Both the position numbers and the translations under genes were made by a program. The notes beneath the pieces were generated by a model that did no database searches, had not been told where the DNA came from, and saw only the letters and a program-made list of their open reading frames with translations. DNA of 64,000 nt from CAVXGU01 sp963761615 (lineage in GTDB: Bacteria; Acidobacteriota; Vicinamibacteria; Vicinamibacterales; CAVVIG01). This document shows positions 8,930-18,521 of this stretch, one piece after another. Where the stretch lies: NCBI GenBank assembly GCA_963761615.1, contig CAVXGU010000003.1, positions 2,294,001 through 2,358,000 of the forward strand, in the 5' to 3' direction. How positions within the stretch are numbered: position 1 is the stretch's first letter; every line of letters starts with the position of its first letter.

Positions 8930-10693
8930 CTATTTCCGGACCTGCAGGTGCAGCTCCCGGAGCTGCTTCAGGTCGACTTCCGACGGCGCGCCGGCCATCA
9001 GATCCAGCGCGTTGGCCGTCTTCGGAAAGGCAATGACCTCCCGGATCGACGTCTCGCCGGCCAGGATGGCGGCGATCCGGTCGAGTCCGAGCGCGATGCC
9101 GCCGTGGGGCGGCGTGCCGTACTCCAGCGCCTCCAGGAAGAAGCCGAAGCGCGCCTTGGCCTCCTCGTCGGTGATGCTCAGGCGGCGGAAAATGCGTGCC
9201 TGCAGCTCCGAATCGTGGATTCTGATGCTGCCCCCGCCAATCTCGCTGCCGTTGAGGACGAGGTCGTAGGCCTTCGCCCGCACCGCGCCCGGGTCGGACT
9301 CCAGCCTGTCGACGTCCTCGTCGACGGGCGCGGTGAAGGGGTGGTGCATCGAGAACCACCGGCCGTCCTCTTCGCCGTACTCGAGCAACGGAAAGTCCGT
9401 CACCCAGAGGAAGGCGAGCGCCGACGGGTCCAGCAGGTCGTCCTTCCGCGCGATGAGGAGGCGCAGCTGGCCGAGCAGCTTCGAAGTGCCGTCGGCGGGT
9501 CCGGCCGCGAGCAGCATCAGGTCGTCTGGCCCGGCCGCCATGCGGGCGAGCGCAGCCTGGACGCCGGCCGGCGCGATCGCCTTCACCGAGCACAGGGGCG
9601 GTTCACCGGGCCGCGCCCAGATGAGCCCGCCGAAGCCGATCTCCTTCGCCTGGTCGACCAGGCTGTCGATCTGGCTCCGGGTGTAACGGTTGCCGCCGGG
9701 CACGACAAATCCGCGCACGACCCCACCGTCGGCGACGATCTGGCGGAACACGCGGAACTCCGAGTCCCGGAAGATGTCCGAGACGTCTTCGATCGCCATC
9801 GCGCACCGCAGGTCCGGCTTGTCCGACCCGTAGCGGGCGATGGCCTCCGCGTACGCCATCCTCCGGAAGGGACCGGCCACCTCGCGCCCCGCTTCGCGCA
9901 AGATCACCTGCATCAGCGGCTCGATGAGGCCGTAGATGCTCTCCGGCCGCGCAAAGGACATCTCGACGTCGACCTGCGTGAACTCGAGCTGCCGATCCGC
10001 CCGCTGGTCCTCGTCGCGGAAGCACCGGACGATCTGGAAGTACCGGTCGGTGCCCGCGATCATGAGGAGCTGCTTGAAGATCTGCGGCGACTGGGGCAAC
10101 GCGTAGAACTCGCCCGGATGGATCCGGCTCGGCACCAGGAAGTCGCGGGCACCCTCCGGCGTCGACTTGGCCAGGACCGGCGTCTCGATCTCCCAGAAGC
10201 CGTTGGCGTCGAAATACCGTCGGATCGCCATCGTCAGCCGGTGCCGCAGGCCGATGTTGGCCTGCAGACGCGCCCGGCGCAGGTCGAGGTACCGGTACCG
10301 CAGCCGGACGTCCTCGGACACCGGCGACTCGTCCGCAATCGAGAACGGCGGCGTCTTCGCCTCGCTGAGCACCCGGATCTCGGCGGCCAGCACCTCGACC
10401 TCGCCCGTCGCCAGCCTGGGATTCACCGTGTCCTCGGATCGCCGCTGGACCGGCCCGCGCACGCCCACGACGAACTCCGAGCGCAGGCGCTTGGCAATCT
10501 TCATCAGCGCCTCGTCGTCGCGGACGACGACCTGCGAGATGCCTTCGCGGTCGCGGATGTCGAGAAAGGTGACGCCGCCGAGATCGCGGACGCGATGGAC
10601 CCAGCCGAGCAGGACGGCGTGCGCGCCGACGTCGGACGGCCGGAGTGCGCCGCAGGTGTGGGTTCGAGTGAGGTCGCCTAGCGAATCTGCCAT
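8930..10693 (-). CDS. aspS: Aspartyl-tRNA synthetase
   Basis: Charges tRNA-Asp; class II enzyme of the long bacterial type, 587 residues from the chosen start. Seen: the OB-fold anticodon domain (LLGWVHRVRDLGGVTFLDIRD), motif 2 (FRDEDQRADRQLEFTQVD), the inserted GAD domain in the middle, and the motif 3 region GGIALGLDRI near the end. The ATG at 10693 gives MADSLGDLTRTHTCG, the expected N-terminus; an ATG five codons upstream adds nothing. Whether it also charges tRNA-Asn cannot be decided here. It lies 87 nt downstream of hisS, across a repetitive spacer. Confidence 0.96.
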   Translation of the reverse strand: MADSLGDLTRTHTCGALRPSDVGAHAVLLGWVHRVRDLGGVTFLDIRDREGISQVVVRDDEALMKIAKRLRSEFVVGVRGPVQRRSEDTVNPRLATGEVEVLAAEIRVLSEAKTPPFSIADESPVSEDVRLRYRYLDLRRARLQANIGLRHRLTMAIRRYFDANGFWEIETPVLAKSTPEGARDFLVPSRIHPGEFYALPQSPQIFKQLLMIAGTDRYFQIVRCFRDEDQRADRQLEFTQVDVEMSFARPESIYGLIEPLMQVILREAGREVAGPFRRMAYAEAIARYGSDKPDLRCAMAIEDVSDIFRDSEFRVFRQIVADGGVVRGFVVPGGNRYTRSQIDSLVDQAKEIGFGGLIWARPGEPPLCSVKAIAPAGVQAALARMAAGPDDLMLLAAGPADGTSKLLGQLRLLIARKDDLLDPSALAFLWVTDFPLLEYGEEDGRWFSMHHPFTAPVDEDVDRLESDPGAVRAKAYDLVLNGSEIGGGSIRIHDSELQARIFRRLSITDEEAKARFGFFLEALEYGTPPHGGIALGLDRIAAILAGETSIREVIAFPKTANALDLMAGAPSEVDLKQLRELHLQVRK

Positions 10694-10780
10694 ATGGGTT
10701 CCGGGCACCGGGCGCCGGGATTCGGGTGCCGAGTGCGGGTGCTGTGCGCCGTGTCTGGTCCTCTGTTCGCGTTCCTGATG

Positions 10781-12112
10781 CTAGTGCCCCGATGATCCGT
10801 CGAGCCGTGCCCTGATGAAGGACCCGGCCTCGGCGCGCGCGACGGGCTCCTGCGTGCCCGTGCGCATGTCCTTCACGCCAACCTGTCCCCTGGCGCGCTC
10901 GTCGTCGCCGAGCACGGCCACGAACGGCACGCCCCGGGCGGAGGCGTACTTGAGCTGCTTCCCGAGTTTATCCGAGTCCGGATACACGTCCGCGCGCAGC
11001 CCTCCCGCGCGAAGCTCCCCCGCCAGCCGGAGCGCCTCGCCCCGGGCATCGTCGCTCCACATGGCCACGAGCACGTCGACGCCGGAGCCCTCGACCGCCG
11101 CGGGAAACATCTGCCGCTCCGCCATGACGACGAGCAGGCGCTCGAGGCCGAGGGAGAACCCGCATGCGGGCACGTCGTGACCCAGGAACATGCCGATCAG
11201 GTTGTCGTACCGTCCCCCGCCGCCGAGGCTGCCCGCGAGATCGGGCACGGCAATCTCCATGATCGCGCCCGTGTAGTAGGACAGCCCGCGGGCGAGCGTG
11301 GCGTCGACGCGGATGCGGCTGGCTCCCGCAGTGCTCACGAGACCCCGGATCGCGTCGAGCGCCGCGAGCGCCGTCAGTCCGTCGGGCCGCCCGGCCAGGA
11401 CGCCGGCGAGCCAGGACGCGTCCGGATCCCCGCTGTGGCTCGTCACCGCGGACAGCACGCGCGGCGCGAGCGCGATGCCGCGCGCCGCGAGCTCCGTCGC
11501 GACCCCCTCGGGACCGATCTTGTCCAGCTTGTCGAGCGCCACGAGCGCGCCCTCGTGCTGCTCCGCCGGGACCCCGCCCGACTCGAGCAGGCTCGAGAGG
11601 ATGCGGCGGTGATTGAGCCGCACGATGAAATCGCGGAACCCGAGACGCTCGAGGACTTCCGCGCCCGCCGACAGGATCTCGGCATCGACGACCGGCGAGG
11701 TCGATCCGACGGCGTCCACGTCGCACTGGTAGAACTCGCGGAAGCGGCCCTTCGCCGGCCGGTCGGCCCGCCACACGGGCTGAATCTGATAGCGCTTGAA
11801 GAATTTCGGCAGCGCGTTCTGGTACTGCGCGACCACTCGCGCCAGCGGGACCGTCAGGTCGTAACGAAGCGCGAGGTCGGCCTGCCCGCTCGCCTCGTGT
11901 TCCCCACGGCGCAGGATCTTGAAGATGAGCTTGTTGCCCTCCTCGCCGTACTTGCCGAGCAGCGTCTCGATGTTCTCGAACGCCGGCGTCTCGAGCGGCT
12001 CGAACCCGTAGCGCTCGTAGACGGACCGGATCACGCCGATGACGTGCTCGCGCCGCCGGACGTCGGCCGGGAGGAAGTCGCGCGTCCCGCTCGGCGGCTT
12101 GGTAGATGTCAT
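10781..12112 (-). CDS. hisS: Histidyl-tRNA synthetase
   Basis: Charges tRNA-His. 443 residues. Seen: PPSGTRDFLPADVRRRE at the start, motif 2 (RPAKGRFREFYQCDVD), the histidine motif ARGLSYYTGAIMEI, and a C-terminal anticodon-binding domain ending near residue 440. The ATG at 12112 lies only 8 nt from the hairpin element at 12121-12210, so that element forms the gene's 5' leader. HisZ is excluded because the full catalytic and anticodon domains are present. I see no T-box or other aminoacyl-tRNA sensor upstream. Confidence 0.95.
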   Translation of the reverse strand: MTSTKPPSGTRDFLPADVRRREHVIGVIRSVYERYGFEPLETPAFENIETLLGKYGEEGNKLIFKILRRGEHEASGQADLALRYDLTVPLARVVAQYQNALPKFFKRYQIQPVWRADRPAKGRFREFYQCDVDAVGSTSPVVDAEILSAGAEVLERLGFRDFIVRLNHRRILSSLLESGGVPAEQHEGALVALDKLDKIGPEGVATELAARGIALAPRVLSAVTSHSGDPDASWLAGVLAGRPDGLTALAALDAIRGLVSTAGASRIRVDATLARGLSYYTGAIMEIAVPDLAGSLGGGGRYDNLIGMFLGHDVPACGFSLGLERLLVVMAERQMFPAAVEGSGVDVLVAMWSDDARGEALRLAGELRAGGLRADVYPDSDKLGKQLKYASARGVPFVAVLGDDERARGQVGVKDMRTGTQEPVARAEAGSFIRARLDGSSGH

Positions 12113-12120
12113 CGTTTCTT

Positions 12121-12210
12121 ACTGGCGGTGGGGCCCCACCCCCACCGCGAACGGACGCCGATGCCTCGGCTCGGATTCCACTGTCCTCGCCTCGGCATGG
12201 CCGCAGGCGC
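12121..12210 (-). repeat. Three-hairpin 5'-leader repeat, copy 1 (before hisS)
   Basis: About 90 bp. It shares its order of blocks with elements at 22991-23181 and 55091-55214. Plus-strand landmarks: an inverted repeat GCGGTGGGG/CCCCACCGC (12125-12133 and 12140-12148, 6-nt loop), a second short stem GCCGA/TCGGC, and a third hairpin CGCCT-CGGC-ATG-GCCG-C-AGGCG at 12188-12209. It ends 8 nt before the hisS ATG. The rest of the 170-nt gap to the carbonic anhydrase gene shows nothing else I can name. Confidence 0.75.
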
Positions 12211-12282
12211 GCTCATTCTCTGCCTCGTGCGGATCCTGCTCTTGCTCCACCCGCACCCGACTCCACACCCTCGGCACGGAAC

Positions 12283-12795
12283 CTATCCAGCCCGCATGTA
12301 CTCCAGGCGGTAGGCGACGTACCGTCTCGAGTACTCGAGGATGTCCGCCACCTCGGCGTCGGTCAACGGGCGGCGCACCTTGCCGGGGCTGCCCATGACG
12401 AGCGACCGCGGCGGGATGTTGCCGCCCTCGACGATCAACGAGCCCGCGGCGACGATCGAGTCCTCGCCGACGCGCGCCCCGTTCAGCAGGACGGCGCCCA
12501 TGCCGATCAGGCACCGGTTCGCGATCGTGCACCCGTGGACGATCGCGCCGTGGCCGATCGTCACCTCGTCGCCGATGATCGTCGGATGCGTGTCCTTCAT
12601 CACGTGTACGACGGTGCCGTCCTGAACGTTCGTCCGGCGGCCGATGCGCACGTGATTCACGTCCCCGCGGATCACGACCGTCATCCAGACGCTCGACTCT
12701 TCCGCGATCTCCACGTCCCCGATGACCTGGGCGCTGTCGTCGACGTAGGCGGATGGATGGACGCGAGGCAGGACGCCGCGAAACGGCCGGAGCAT
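12283..12795 (-). CDS. Gamma-carbonic anhydrase-like hexapeptide protein
   Basis: Left-handed beta-helix protein of the gamma carbonic anhydrase/YrdA family. 170 residues. Seen: VIRGDVNHVRIGRRTNVQDG and HVMKDTHPTIIGDEVTIGHG, followed by GCTIANRCLIGMGAVLLNGA. The zinc-ligand histidine region is replaced around HVMKDTHP and IGHGAIVHGC, where three His can be placed. Activity as a carbonic anhydrase is plausible but unproven for many YrdA-type proteins. A TATAAT lies 6 nt before the ATG, so the mRNA may be leaderless. Confidence 0.88.
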   Translation of the reverse strand: MLRPFRGVLPRVHPSAYVDDSAQVIGDVEIAEESSVWMTVVIRGDVNHVRIGRRTNVQDGTVVHVMKDTHPTIIGDEVTIGHGAIVHGCTIANRCLIGMGAVLLNGARVGEDSIVAAGSLIVEGGNIPPRSLVMGSPGKVRRPLTDAEVADILEYSRRYVAYRLEYMRAG

Positions 12796-12801
12796 CCGTG
12801 A

Positions 12802-12807
12802 ATTATA
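12802..12807 (-). promoter_or_regulatory. TATAAT box abutting the carbonic anhydrase-like start
   Basis: Perfect minus-strand TATAAT ending 6 nt before the ATG at 12795; a transcript started from it would have almost no leader. No -35 is visible at 17 bp (CGCCGC), so it is tentative. Confidence 0.35.
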
Positions 12808-12830
12808 GGGGCGGTCGGCCGGGTGCGGCG

Positions 12831-12897
12831 GGTCGGCCGGGCGGGGCAGGCCGGATGCGGCGGCACGCCGCCGACCCACCTGCCCACCCGCCCGACC
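12831..12897. terminator. Large GC-rich hairpin after the octahaem cytochrome gene
   Basis: Nested inverted repeats: GGTC/GACC outside, then GGGCGG/CCGCCC and GGCAGG/CCTGCC, with an inner GGCGGC-AC-GCCGCC at 12859-12872. It fills the 116-bp gap downstream of the cytochrome operon. There is no clear U-tract, so it may stop or stabilise the transcript rather than act as a classical terminator. Confidence 0.35.
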
Positions 12898-12911
12898 TGC
12901 CCTGCCTTGCC

Positions 12912-15746
12912 TTAATTCGCGGAATTGCCTGTGAGTGGCGACGGACCGCCCCGGAACGTCTCGAGGTAGTCGCGAATCGCGTGGATCTGCGCCTCGGCGT
13001 CCCCGCCGAGCTGCGGGTAGTACGACTTCGGGAAATCCGGCCAGAACGCGGGCATGCGCGTGCCGGGCAGGATGTCGGACGGCTTCTTCAGCCAGTTCAG
13101 GATCCAGTCGGCCTGCAGGCGCTCGTGCGCCATCCGCAGATCGGGCGCCAGATTCGACGTCGGCTGGTCCTTCGGGATCACGCCGAGGACGTGACACTGC
13201 TGGCACTTGAGCAGCGTGAACAGTTCCTTCCCGGCGGCTTCGTCCGTGGCCGTCTTCAGGATCTCGGGCTGCGTCATGAACGGCCCGATCGTGTTCGAGA
13301 CCGCCCCGAAGTAGCGGATCACGGTATTCAGGTTCGGATCCGAGAGCCCGAACGTGGGCATCCTGACGTTGAGCCACGGCCGGATCTTGATCGGTCCGCG
13401 GAGGAAGGCGTACAGCCACTGCGGCTGGACGCGCCCGCCCTCCGGGGTCAGCATCGGCGGCCCGAGCGACGAATCGGAGACCAGCTTCAGGAAATCGCCG
13501 CCGTCGCCCTCGATGATGTGACAGCCGACGCAGTTGTGCTGGTGCACGAAGTTGCGTCCCTGCCTGATGAAGGCCAGCTGCGCCGTCTGCGTGGGCATGG
13601 CCTCCTGGGGCTGGATCTGCCGCTGGAAGCTCATGATGGCCGTCGCGAGGCGCTGCACCTCGACGTCGCTCAGCTGGAAGTTCGGCATCCGCGCCTTGTC
13701 GAGCGGGTTGAGGATGCGGCCCTCGTCGAACACGCGCGGATCGTGGAGCTTGGTCTCGAACCATCCGAGCTTGTCCGTGTGCGCGAGGTTCTTCACGAAG
13801 CCGAAGTCGAGGCGCGACACCGGCTTGCTGCCCTCCTGCGAGAGCTCGGTCCCAATCGGCTGTGCGTTCTCGAAGCCCTTGATCTCGTGACAGCTGAAGC
13901 AGCCGTAGCGGCTGATGACCCGCTGTCCGAGCTCGACCTGCTCCTGCTGCGGATCCAGCTTCGCCAGCTCGGCCTTCGCCTCCGCATAGGGCATCGCGGC
14001 CTGGTAGTAGTCGAGCAGGACGTTGTCGACGTCCGCCTTGGTGGGCGTCGCCTTGGCCGCCATGCCCGGACCGCCCTTGAGCGTCTTCAGGTAGGTCGCG
14101 ATGTCGGCGGCCTCCCCGTCGGTCAGCCGGAGATTCGGCATGAACGTGTCGGGACTGAAGTGCTTCGGATTCTTCACCCAGTCGAACAGCCACGGGTAGG
14201 AATCCTTGTTGCCGATGTTCTGGAGCGGCTGGCCGAAGGTCCGGTGCGGCCCGGCCGCCTCACGCGACTCGTCGATCACGTGGCAGCCGAGGCAGCCGAC
14301 CGACTTGACCAACTGCTCGCCGCGGGTGGCGTCACCCTGCGGCGGATTCGCGTCGACCGGCGGCACCTCGTCGGAGTTCGCGAACAGGTAGGCCACGGCC
14401 GCGTTGATCTCGACCTCGTTCCGCACGGCGTCGGCCGGGGAACTGGTATTCGAGTTGTACCAGATGCGGGGCATCCACGTGGACGGCTTGACCTGCTTCG
14501 GATCCCGGATCCAGTTCTTCACCCACTCGGGCGTCAACTTCGACTTGATGTGCGTCAGGATCGGGCCGGGCTTGCGCTCGTTCTCGAATCCCTGGGTCTT
14601 GTGGCAGGCGTAGCAGCCGGCCCGCTCGAAGGTCGCGTAGGCGACGTTCAGCTGGGTCGCGCCCGGGACGAAGAGCTGCTCCTGATGGCACTTCGCGCAC
14701 GACGCTTCCGTCATGGTCGACGGGAGCATCGGGTAGTCCCACTCGCTCGGCTGCTCCCATCCGTACTTCTTCTCCCACGCCTCCTTTTCCTTCTCGTTGC
14801 TGGGCGTGTGGTACGCGGTCTTGAAGCTGACCGACTGGCCCTCTCCCTCGTGGCAGACCGTGCACCCGATCTTCTCGATCGGATGGGGCGACTTGCTGCC
14901 CAGGTACTCGTCCAGGTTCGGGTGGGTCGTGAACGGCTGCGGGTAGTTCTCGTAGCCCTTCTTGTCGATCGCCAGGTGGCAGGTCACGCAGCGGTCCATC
15001 TTCGGGATCGTCGTGAAGTTCACGTCGTCGACGAGGTTGGCCAGGATGATCTGCTGGACCTTGAGCGTCGGCGCCATGAAGTCGACCAGCGGCGCGTTGC
15101 GGAAGTCGGTGACCACGCTGGGCTCGAGCGTGTCGACCTGCCCCTGCAGCCGCTTCTGGTCGGCGTTGATCGCGTCGATCTGCTTCTGGATCGTCGCCGC
15201 GGCGCCGGTGTACTGCCCCATCTGCGCCTGCAGGGCCGTCCGCTGCGCCTGGATCTGCTCGACCGCCAGCTTGAGATCGTTCAGGCTCTTCGCCTCGGCG
15301 TCGACCTTGGCCTGAAACGCGTCCAGCCCCGTCTTGCCGTCGGCGCGATCCGCCTCGAGCTCGTACAGATCGGAGTTGTAGGTGGCCGTCGCGTAGTTCT
15401 GATCCTGCTGCTGGTGGAACAGCTTGGCGTCGATGTCGTCGAGCTGCTTCTGGATGGCGTCGATCTTCCCCTGATTGCCCTTGATGCTCTGTTGGGCCGC
15501 CGCCTCCTGCTTTTCCAGCTCCGCGAGCTTGTTGCGGTCGATCGACTGCGAGGCCTTCTGGAGGGTCGCCCGCGTCACCTGCAACTGCAGCTCGGAGAAC
15601 TGGCGCTGCGTGTTCTTCCATTCCCGGTTGTAGTCGTTCCAGACCATCCAGATGACCGACAGGAACAGAAAGATGCTGGACGCCGCGAAGACGACGTTCA
15701 GGAAGTCGACGTTGTAGGCGTGCCCGACGCCCTTCTTTTCAGCCAT
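12912..15746 (-). CDS. Membrane-anchored octahaem cytochrome c of a bc-type complex
   Basis: Predicted electron-transfer subunit. 944 residues. Seen: one membrane segment near residues 15-37, a long Gln/Ala-rich coiled coil near 45-205, then eight CxxCH haem sites at about residues 253, 295, 350, 378, 485, 616, 739 and 848. Haems 1-4 are close together. Haems 5-8 lie in separate cytochrome c-like modules, each followed by Met-Pro segments (MPNLR, MPNFQ, MPTFG, MPAFW) that may supply Met ligands. It begins 2 nt after the cytochrome b C-half stop, so it is co-translated with the bc-type genes and probably replaces cytochrome c1/f. I know of no standard gene name. Confidence 0.88.
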   Translation of the reverse strand: MAEKKGVGHAYNVDFLNVVFAASSIFLFLSVIWMVWNDYNREWKNTQRQFSELQLQVTRATLQKASQSIDRNKLAELEKQEAAAQQSIKGNQGKIDAIQKQLDDIDAKLFHQQQDQNYATATYNSDLYELEADRADGKTGLDAFQAKVDAEAKSLNDLKLAVEQIQAQRTALQAQMGQYTGAAATIQKQIDAINADQKRLQGQVDTLEPSVVTDFRNAPLVDFMAPTLKVQQIILANLVDDVNFTTIPKMDRCVTCHLAIDKKGYENYPQPFTTHPNLDEYLGSKSPHPIEKIGCTVCHEGEGQSVSFKTAYHTPSNEKEKEAWEKKYGWEQPSEWDYPMLPSTMTEASCAKCHQEQLFVPGATQLNVAYATFERAGCYACHKTQGFENERKPGPILTHIKSKLTPEWVKNWIRDPKQVKPSTWMPRIWYNSNTSSPADAVRNEVEINAAVAYLFANSDEVPPVDANPPQGDATRGEQLVKSVGCLGCHVIDESREAAGPHRTFGQPLQNIGNKDSYPWLFDWVKNPKHFSPDTFMPNLRLTDGEAADIATYLKTLKGGPGMAAKATPTKADVDNVLLDYYQAAMPYAEAKAELAKLDPQQEQVELGQRVISRYGCFSCHEIKGFENAQPIGTELSQEGSKPVSRLDFGFVKNLAHTDKLGWFETKLHDPRVFDEGRILNPLDKARMPNFQLSDVEVQRLATAIMSFQRQIQPQEAMPTQTAQLAFIRQGRNFVHQHNCVGCHIIEGDGGDFLKLVSDSSLGPPMLTPEGGRVQPQWLYAFLRGPIKIRPWLNVRMPTFGLSDPNLNTVIRYFGAVSNTIGPFMTQPEILKTATDEAAGKELFTLLKCQQCHVLGVIPKDQPTSNLAPDLRMAHERLQADWILNWLKKPSDILPGTRMPAFWPDFPKSYYPQLGGDAEAQIHAIRDYLETFRGGPSPLTGNSAN

Positions 15747-15748
15747 GG

Positions 15749-16826
15749 TCAGATATTGAAGAAGAATTCAGAGATGTGCACGATGTACTTCAGGTTGAAG
15801 ATCCAGCGCAGGAGCATCTTCGTCGGCAGCGCCATCATCATCAGGAAGAGGAAGACCGTCACATAGTAGCGTGGCGTGCCGAGACTTCTTGACGTACTTC
15901 TTCAGCAGCGTCTTGCCCAGGATCACCGGTAACGCGAAAACGTAGCCCAGCACCAGCAGGATTCCGAATATCTCCCGTATGTACCAGGCGGAGGGCAGTC
16001 CCATCCCGAGCCACCGGACCCAGATGTACTCGGACAGGTCGACGTTGGTCAGGGGCTCCAGCTTGTGGATGTCCCAGTACTCGAAGGGCCCGAAGAAGTT
16101 CCAGTTCGGCCCGCGCAGGAACGTCCCCAGCACGATCAGCGAGCACCAGAGAATGACGAAGCCGAAGAGGAAGAGCGTGATCTCGGCCTTGCGCTCCGCG
16201 AACGTGAAGTACCCGTTGCCCTTGGGATTCTTGTCGATGTACGGAATGCAGATCAGCCCGACGATGATCAGGCCGGGAAAGACCACGCCGGCCAGCCACG
16301 GGTCGAAGTAGACCAGCATCTCCTGCAGGCCCAGGAAATACCAGGGGGCCTTCGACGGATTCGGCGTCAGCGCGGCGTTGGCCGGCTGCTCGAGGGGCGC
16401 CTTGAGCAGAATCGACCAGACGATCAGGATCACGCCGCAGACGATCAGCGAGATGAGCTCCGTGTAGACCAGGTCGGGCCACACCCAGACGCGGTCCGAC
16501 TCGGCCTTCTCGATCGGCCCCTGACCGGCGGCGATGCGACGGTCGTTCAGGACCGCCTGCCGAATCGAATACCAGGTGAAGAAGATCAGCAGGAAGATCA
16601 GGCCGATGATCGGGACGTTGTCGGGCTTGGTGACGATCAGCCGGAAGTTCGGGTCGAAGGACCCGAAGAAAAAGAAGATCGCCATCAGGCCGAGCGCGCC
16701 GTATCCGACCGCCCGTGACGCGATCACTTCCCGCTTCCAGACGATCACGACGAGCAGGAGGACCATCATCAGGAAGAACAGACGAGGGTCCGCCAGCGTG
16801 TTGAAGAATCCCTTTACCGCATCCAC
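15749..16826 (-). CDS. Cytochrome b C-terminal half (subunit IV-like), one frameshift
   Basis: Membrane subunit matching the C-terminal part of cytochrome b. About 358 residues when the frame is restored. Seen: N-terminal extra membrane segments, then the quinol-site region NPSKAPWYFLGLQEML (the PEWY equivalent is replaced by APWY) and IPYIDKNPKGNG. The open frame jumps after KKYVKK; removing one base near 15882-15885 gives LGTPRYYVTVFLFLMMM and a stop at 15751, 2 nt before the next ATG, which supports the repair. The 146-nt gap to the b N-half contains a short CTCTAGGCTCT repeat (16859-16920). Longer than plastid-type subunit IV because of the extra N-terminal helices. Confidence 0.85.
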
Positions 16827-16972
16827 AGTCCCCTCCGGGGGCTCACAGACGTCTCACCACTCTAGGCTCTCGGCTCTCGGCGCCGGGCTCTAGGCTCTGA
16901 CTCTGCGCTCTGAAGCTTCAGGCTGAACAGTTGCCGGGGCCGCCGCCGGCATCAAGCCGCGCGCACCCTCGC

Positions 16973-17788
16973 TCACATCGGTCCCGAGATGCCGCCGTCC
17001 TTGCGCACGCGCCAGAAGTGGACCGCCATCAGCACCGCGATCCCGAGCGGCAGCGCCACGCAGTGCAGCACGTAGAAGCGCAGCAGCGCGCCCTCCCCCA
17101 CGAACGACCCGCCGAGCAGCGCGAACCGCGCGTCGTCGTAGGCGTGAACGAGGGGCACGCCGCCGAGCTTGAGCAGCGCCGCACCCGGGCCCTCGTGCCC
17201 GAGGAACGGCGTGGCGCGCGCCATGTTCGTGCCGACGGTGATGGCCCAGATGGCCAGCTGGTCCCACGGCAGCAGGTAGCCCGTGAAGGACAGCAGCAGC
17301 GTCAGCACGAGCATGATGACGCCCACCGACCAGTTGAACTCGCGCGGCGGCTTGTAGGAACCCGTCATGAAGACGCGGAACATGTGGAGCCACACGGTGA
17401 TGACCATCGCGTGGGCGCCCCACCGGTGCATCTCGCGCATGATGCCGAGCGGCACGTGCTCGCGCAGCCCCACGATGTCCGTGTAGGCGTACTCGAGCGT
17501 CGGCCGGTAGTAGAACATCAGCAGGAGGCCGGTGAAGGTGAGCACGAGGAAGAGGAAGAAGCTCAACCCCCCCATGCACCAGGTGTAGCGCAGCTTGACG
17601 CCCGACTTGCGAATCCGCACCGGGTGCAGGTGCAGGAACACGTTCGACAGCATCACCAGCACCCGGTTGCGGTCGTTGGTCGGACTGCCGTGGCGGAACA
17701 CCGACGTCCAGACCTGGGTCTCGGTGAGCCAGTTCCAGAAGCGGGCTAGCGCACCTTCATTGGGATCGATTGTCTTGGTCTCAGCCAT
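16973..17788 (-). CDS. Cytochrome b N-terminal half (cytochrome b6-like)
   Basis: Di-haem membrane subunit of the bc-type complex. 271 residues, four haem-bearing helices. Seen: the first His pair in MREMHRWGAHAMV and VWLHMFRVF, the segment SFTGYLLPWDQLA between them, and the second pair in YVLHCVALP and MAVHFWRVRKDGG. These four His are the expected bis-His ligands of haems bL and bH. It starts 21 nt after the Rieske gene. The b6/subunit IV split resembles photosynthetic and Gram-positive complexes, but there is no photosynthesis gene nearby. Confidence 0.93.
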   Translation of the reverse strand: MAETKTIDPNEGALARFWNWLTETQVWTSVFRHGSPTNDRNRVLVMLSNVFLHLHPVRIRKSGVKLRYTWCMGGLSFFLFLVLTFTGLLLMFYYRPTLEYAYTDIVGLREHVPLGIMREMHRWGAHAMVITVWLHMFRVFMTGSYKPPREFNWSVGVIMLVLTLLLSFTGYLLPWDQLAIWAITVGTNMARATPFLGHEGPGAALLKLGGVPLVHAYDDARFALLGGSFVGEGALLRFYVLHCVALPLGIAVLMAVHFWRVRKDGGISGPM

Positions 17789-17809
17789 ATGCCCTACGTC
17801 GTTGCCGTC

Positions 17810-18493
17810 CTATGCTTTGAGAAACGCCGCCGGATCGGTCCACTGCCCCAGTTCTTCCTGGAAGTGCCGGCTCTTGTCCACCAGAATCTGGCCGTCGTCG
17901 GCCAGACCGATCGCCGCGCGCTCGAGCGGCCGGGGCGCCGGCCCCTCGAAGTTGATGCCGTTCAGGTGGAAGCCGCTGCCGTGGCAGGGACACTTGAACT
18001 TGTTCTCCGTCGCCAGGTAGTTGGGCGTGCAGCCCAGGTGCGTGCAGACGGCGATGAGCGCGTAGAAGCCGCTCACGTGGTTCGAGAAGTCGTCGGCGGT
18101 CTTCACGATCCAGATGCCGAACTTGTCCTTCCACCGCTCGTCCACGCCCATTCCGTACTCGCTCGGGAAGCCCGCCTTGAACTGCTGCGGCGGCTCGTTC
18201 AGGACGTTCGGAAACATGAAGCGTCCCGTCGCCGCCAGCGCGGCGACCGACGCCGCCGAGAACGCTCCCCACGCGAGGCCGATCCAGCCCCGGCGCGTGA
18301 GAAGCGGTGAAAGGTCGTCCGGATCGCGCGTGCTCACCGCCGCCTTCGCCGGAGCCGCCGTCGTCCGTGCCGCCGCGCCGCCCGCGGACGCCGCGGACGT
18401 CGTCTTGCCCGTCAAATTCGGAGCCGGCGGCGCAGGCGCCTTGGGAGCAGCTGGCGTCGCCGGAGTTGCTGCCGGGTTATGTTCGTCTGCCAT
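17810..18493 (-). CDS. Rieske [2Fe-2S] protein of the bc-type complex
   Basis: Iron-sulfur subunit that takes electrons from quinol. 227 residues. Seen: an unusual Ala/Pro-rich cytoplasmic tail (residues 1-65), RRGW and one membrane segment (about 70-92), then the cluster motifs CTHLGC and CPCHGSGF, with a Cys in each that can form the disulfide. It lies 28 nt after the HEAT protein gene and 21 nt before the cytochrome b gene. Confidence 0.94.
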   Translation of the reverse strand: MADEHNPAATPATPAAPKAPAPPAPNLTGKTTSAASAGGAAARTTAAPAKAAVSTRDPDDLSPLLTRRGWIGLAWGAFSAASVAALAATGRFMFPNVLNEPPQQFKAGFPSEYGMGVDERWKDKFGIWIVKTADDFSNHVSGFYALIAVCTHLGCTPNYLATENKFKCPCHGSGFHLNGINFEGPAPRPLERAAIGLADDGQILVDKSRHFQEELGQWTDPAAFLKA

Positions 18494-18521
18494 TGGGGTC
18501 TGTCCTTCCGGATTCTACTCG

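Noticed and set aside
10694..12282. T-box or similar tRNA sensor before aspS or hisS
   Set aside because: No T-box sequence or specifier-like stem was found; the hisS leader is the repeated hairpin element also found at non-tRNA genes.
12753..15866. A very long open frame on the plus strand, and similar ones at 5337-7268 and 60229-63165
   Set aside because: They lie antisense to clear genes, are Arg/Ala/Leu/Gln-rich without any motif, and are expected by chance at about 70% G+C.
15749..16826. Programmed frameshifting or a pseudogene in the cytochrome b C-half
   Set aside because: There is no slippery site or pause structure pattern I can recognise; one extra base explains the break and similar indels occur in many unrelated essential genes.
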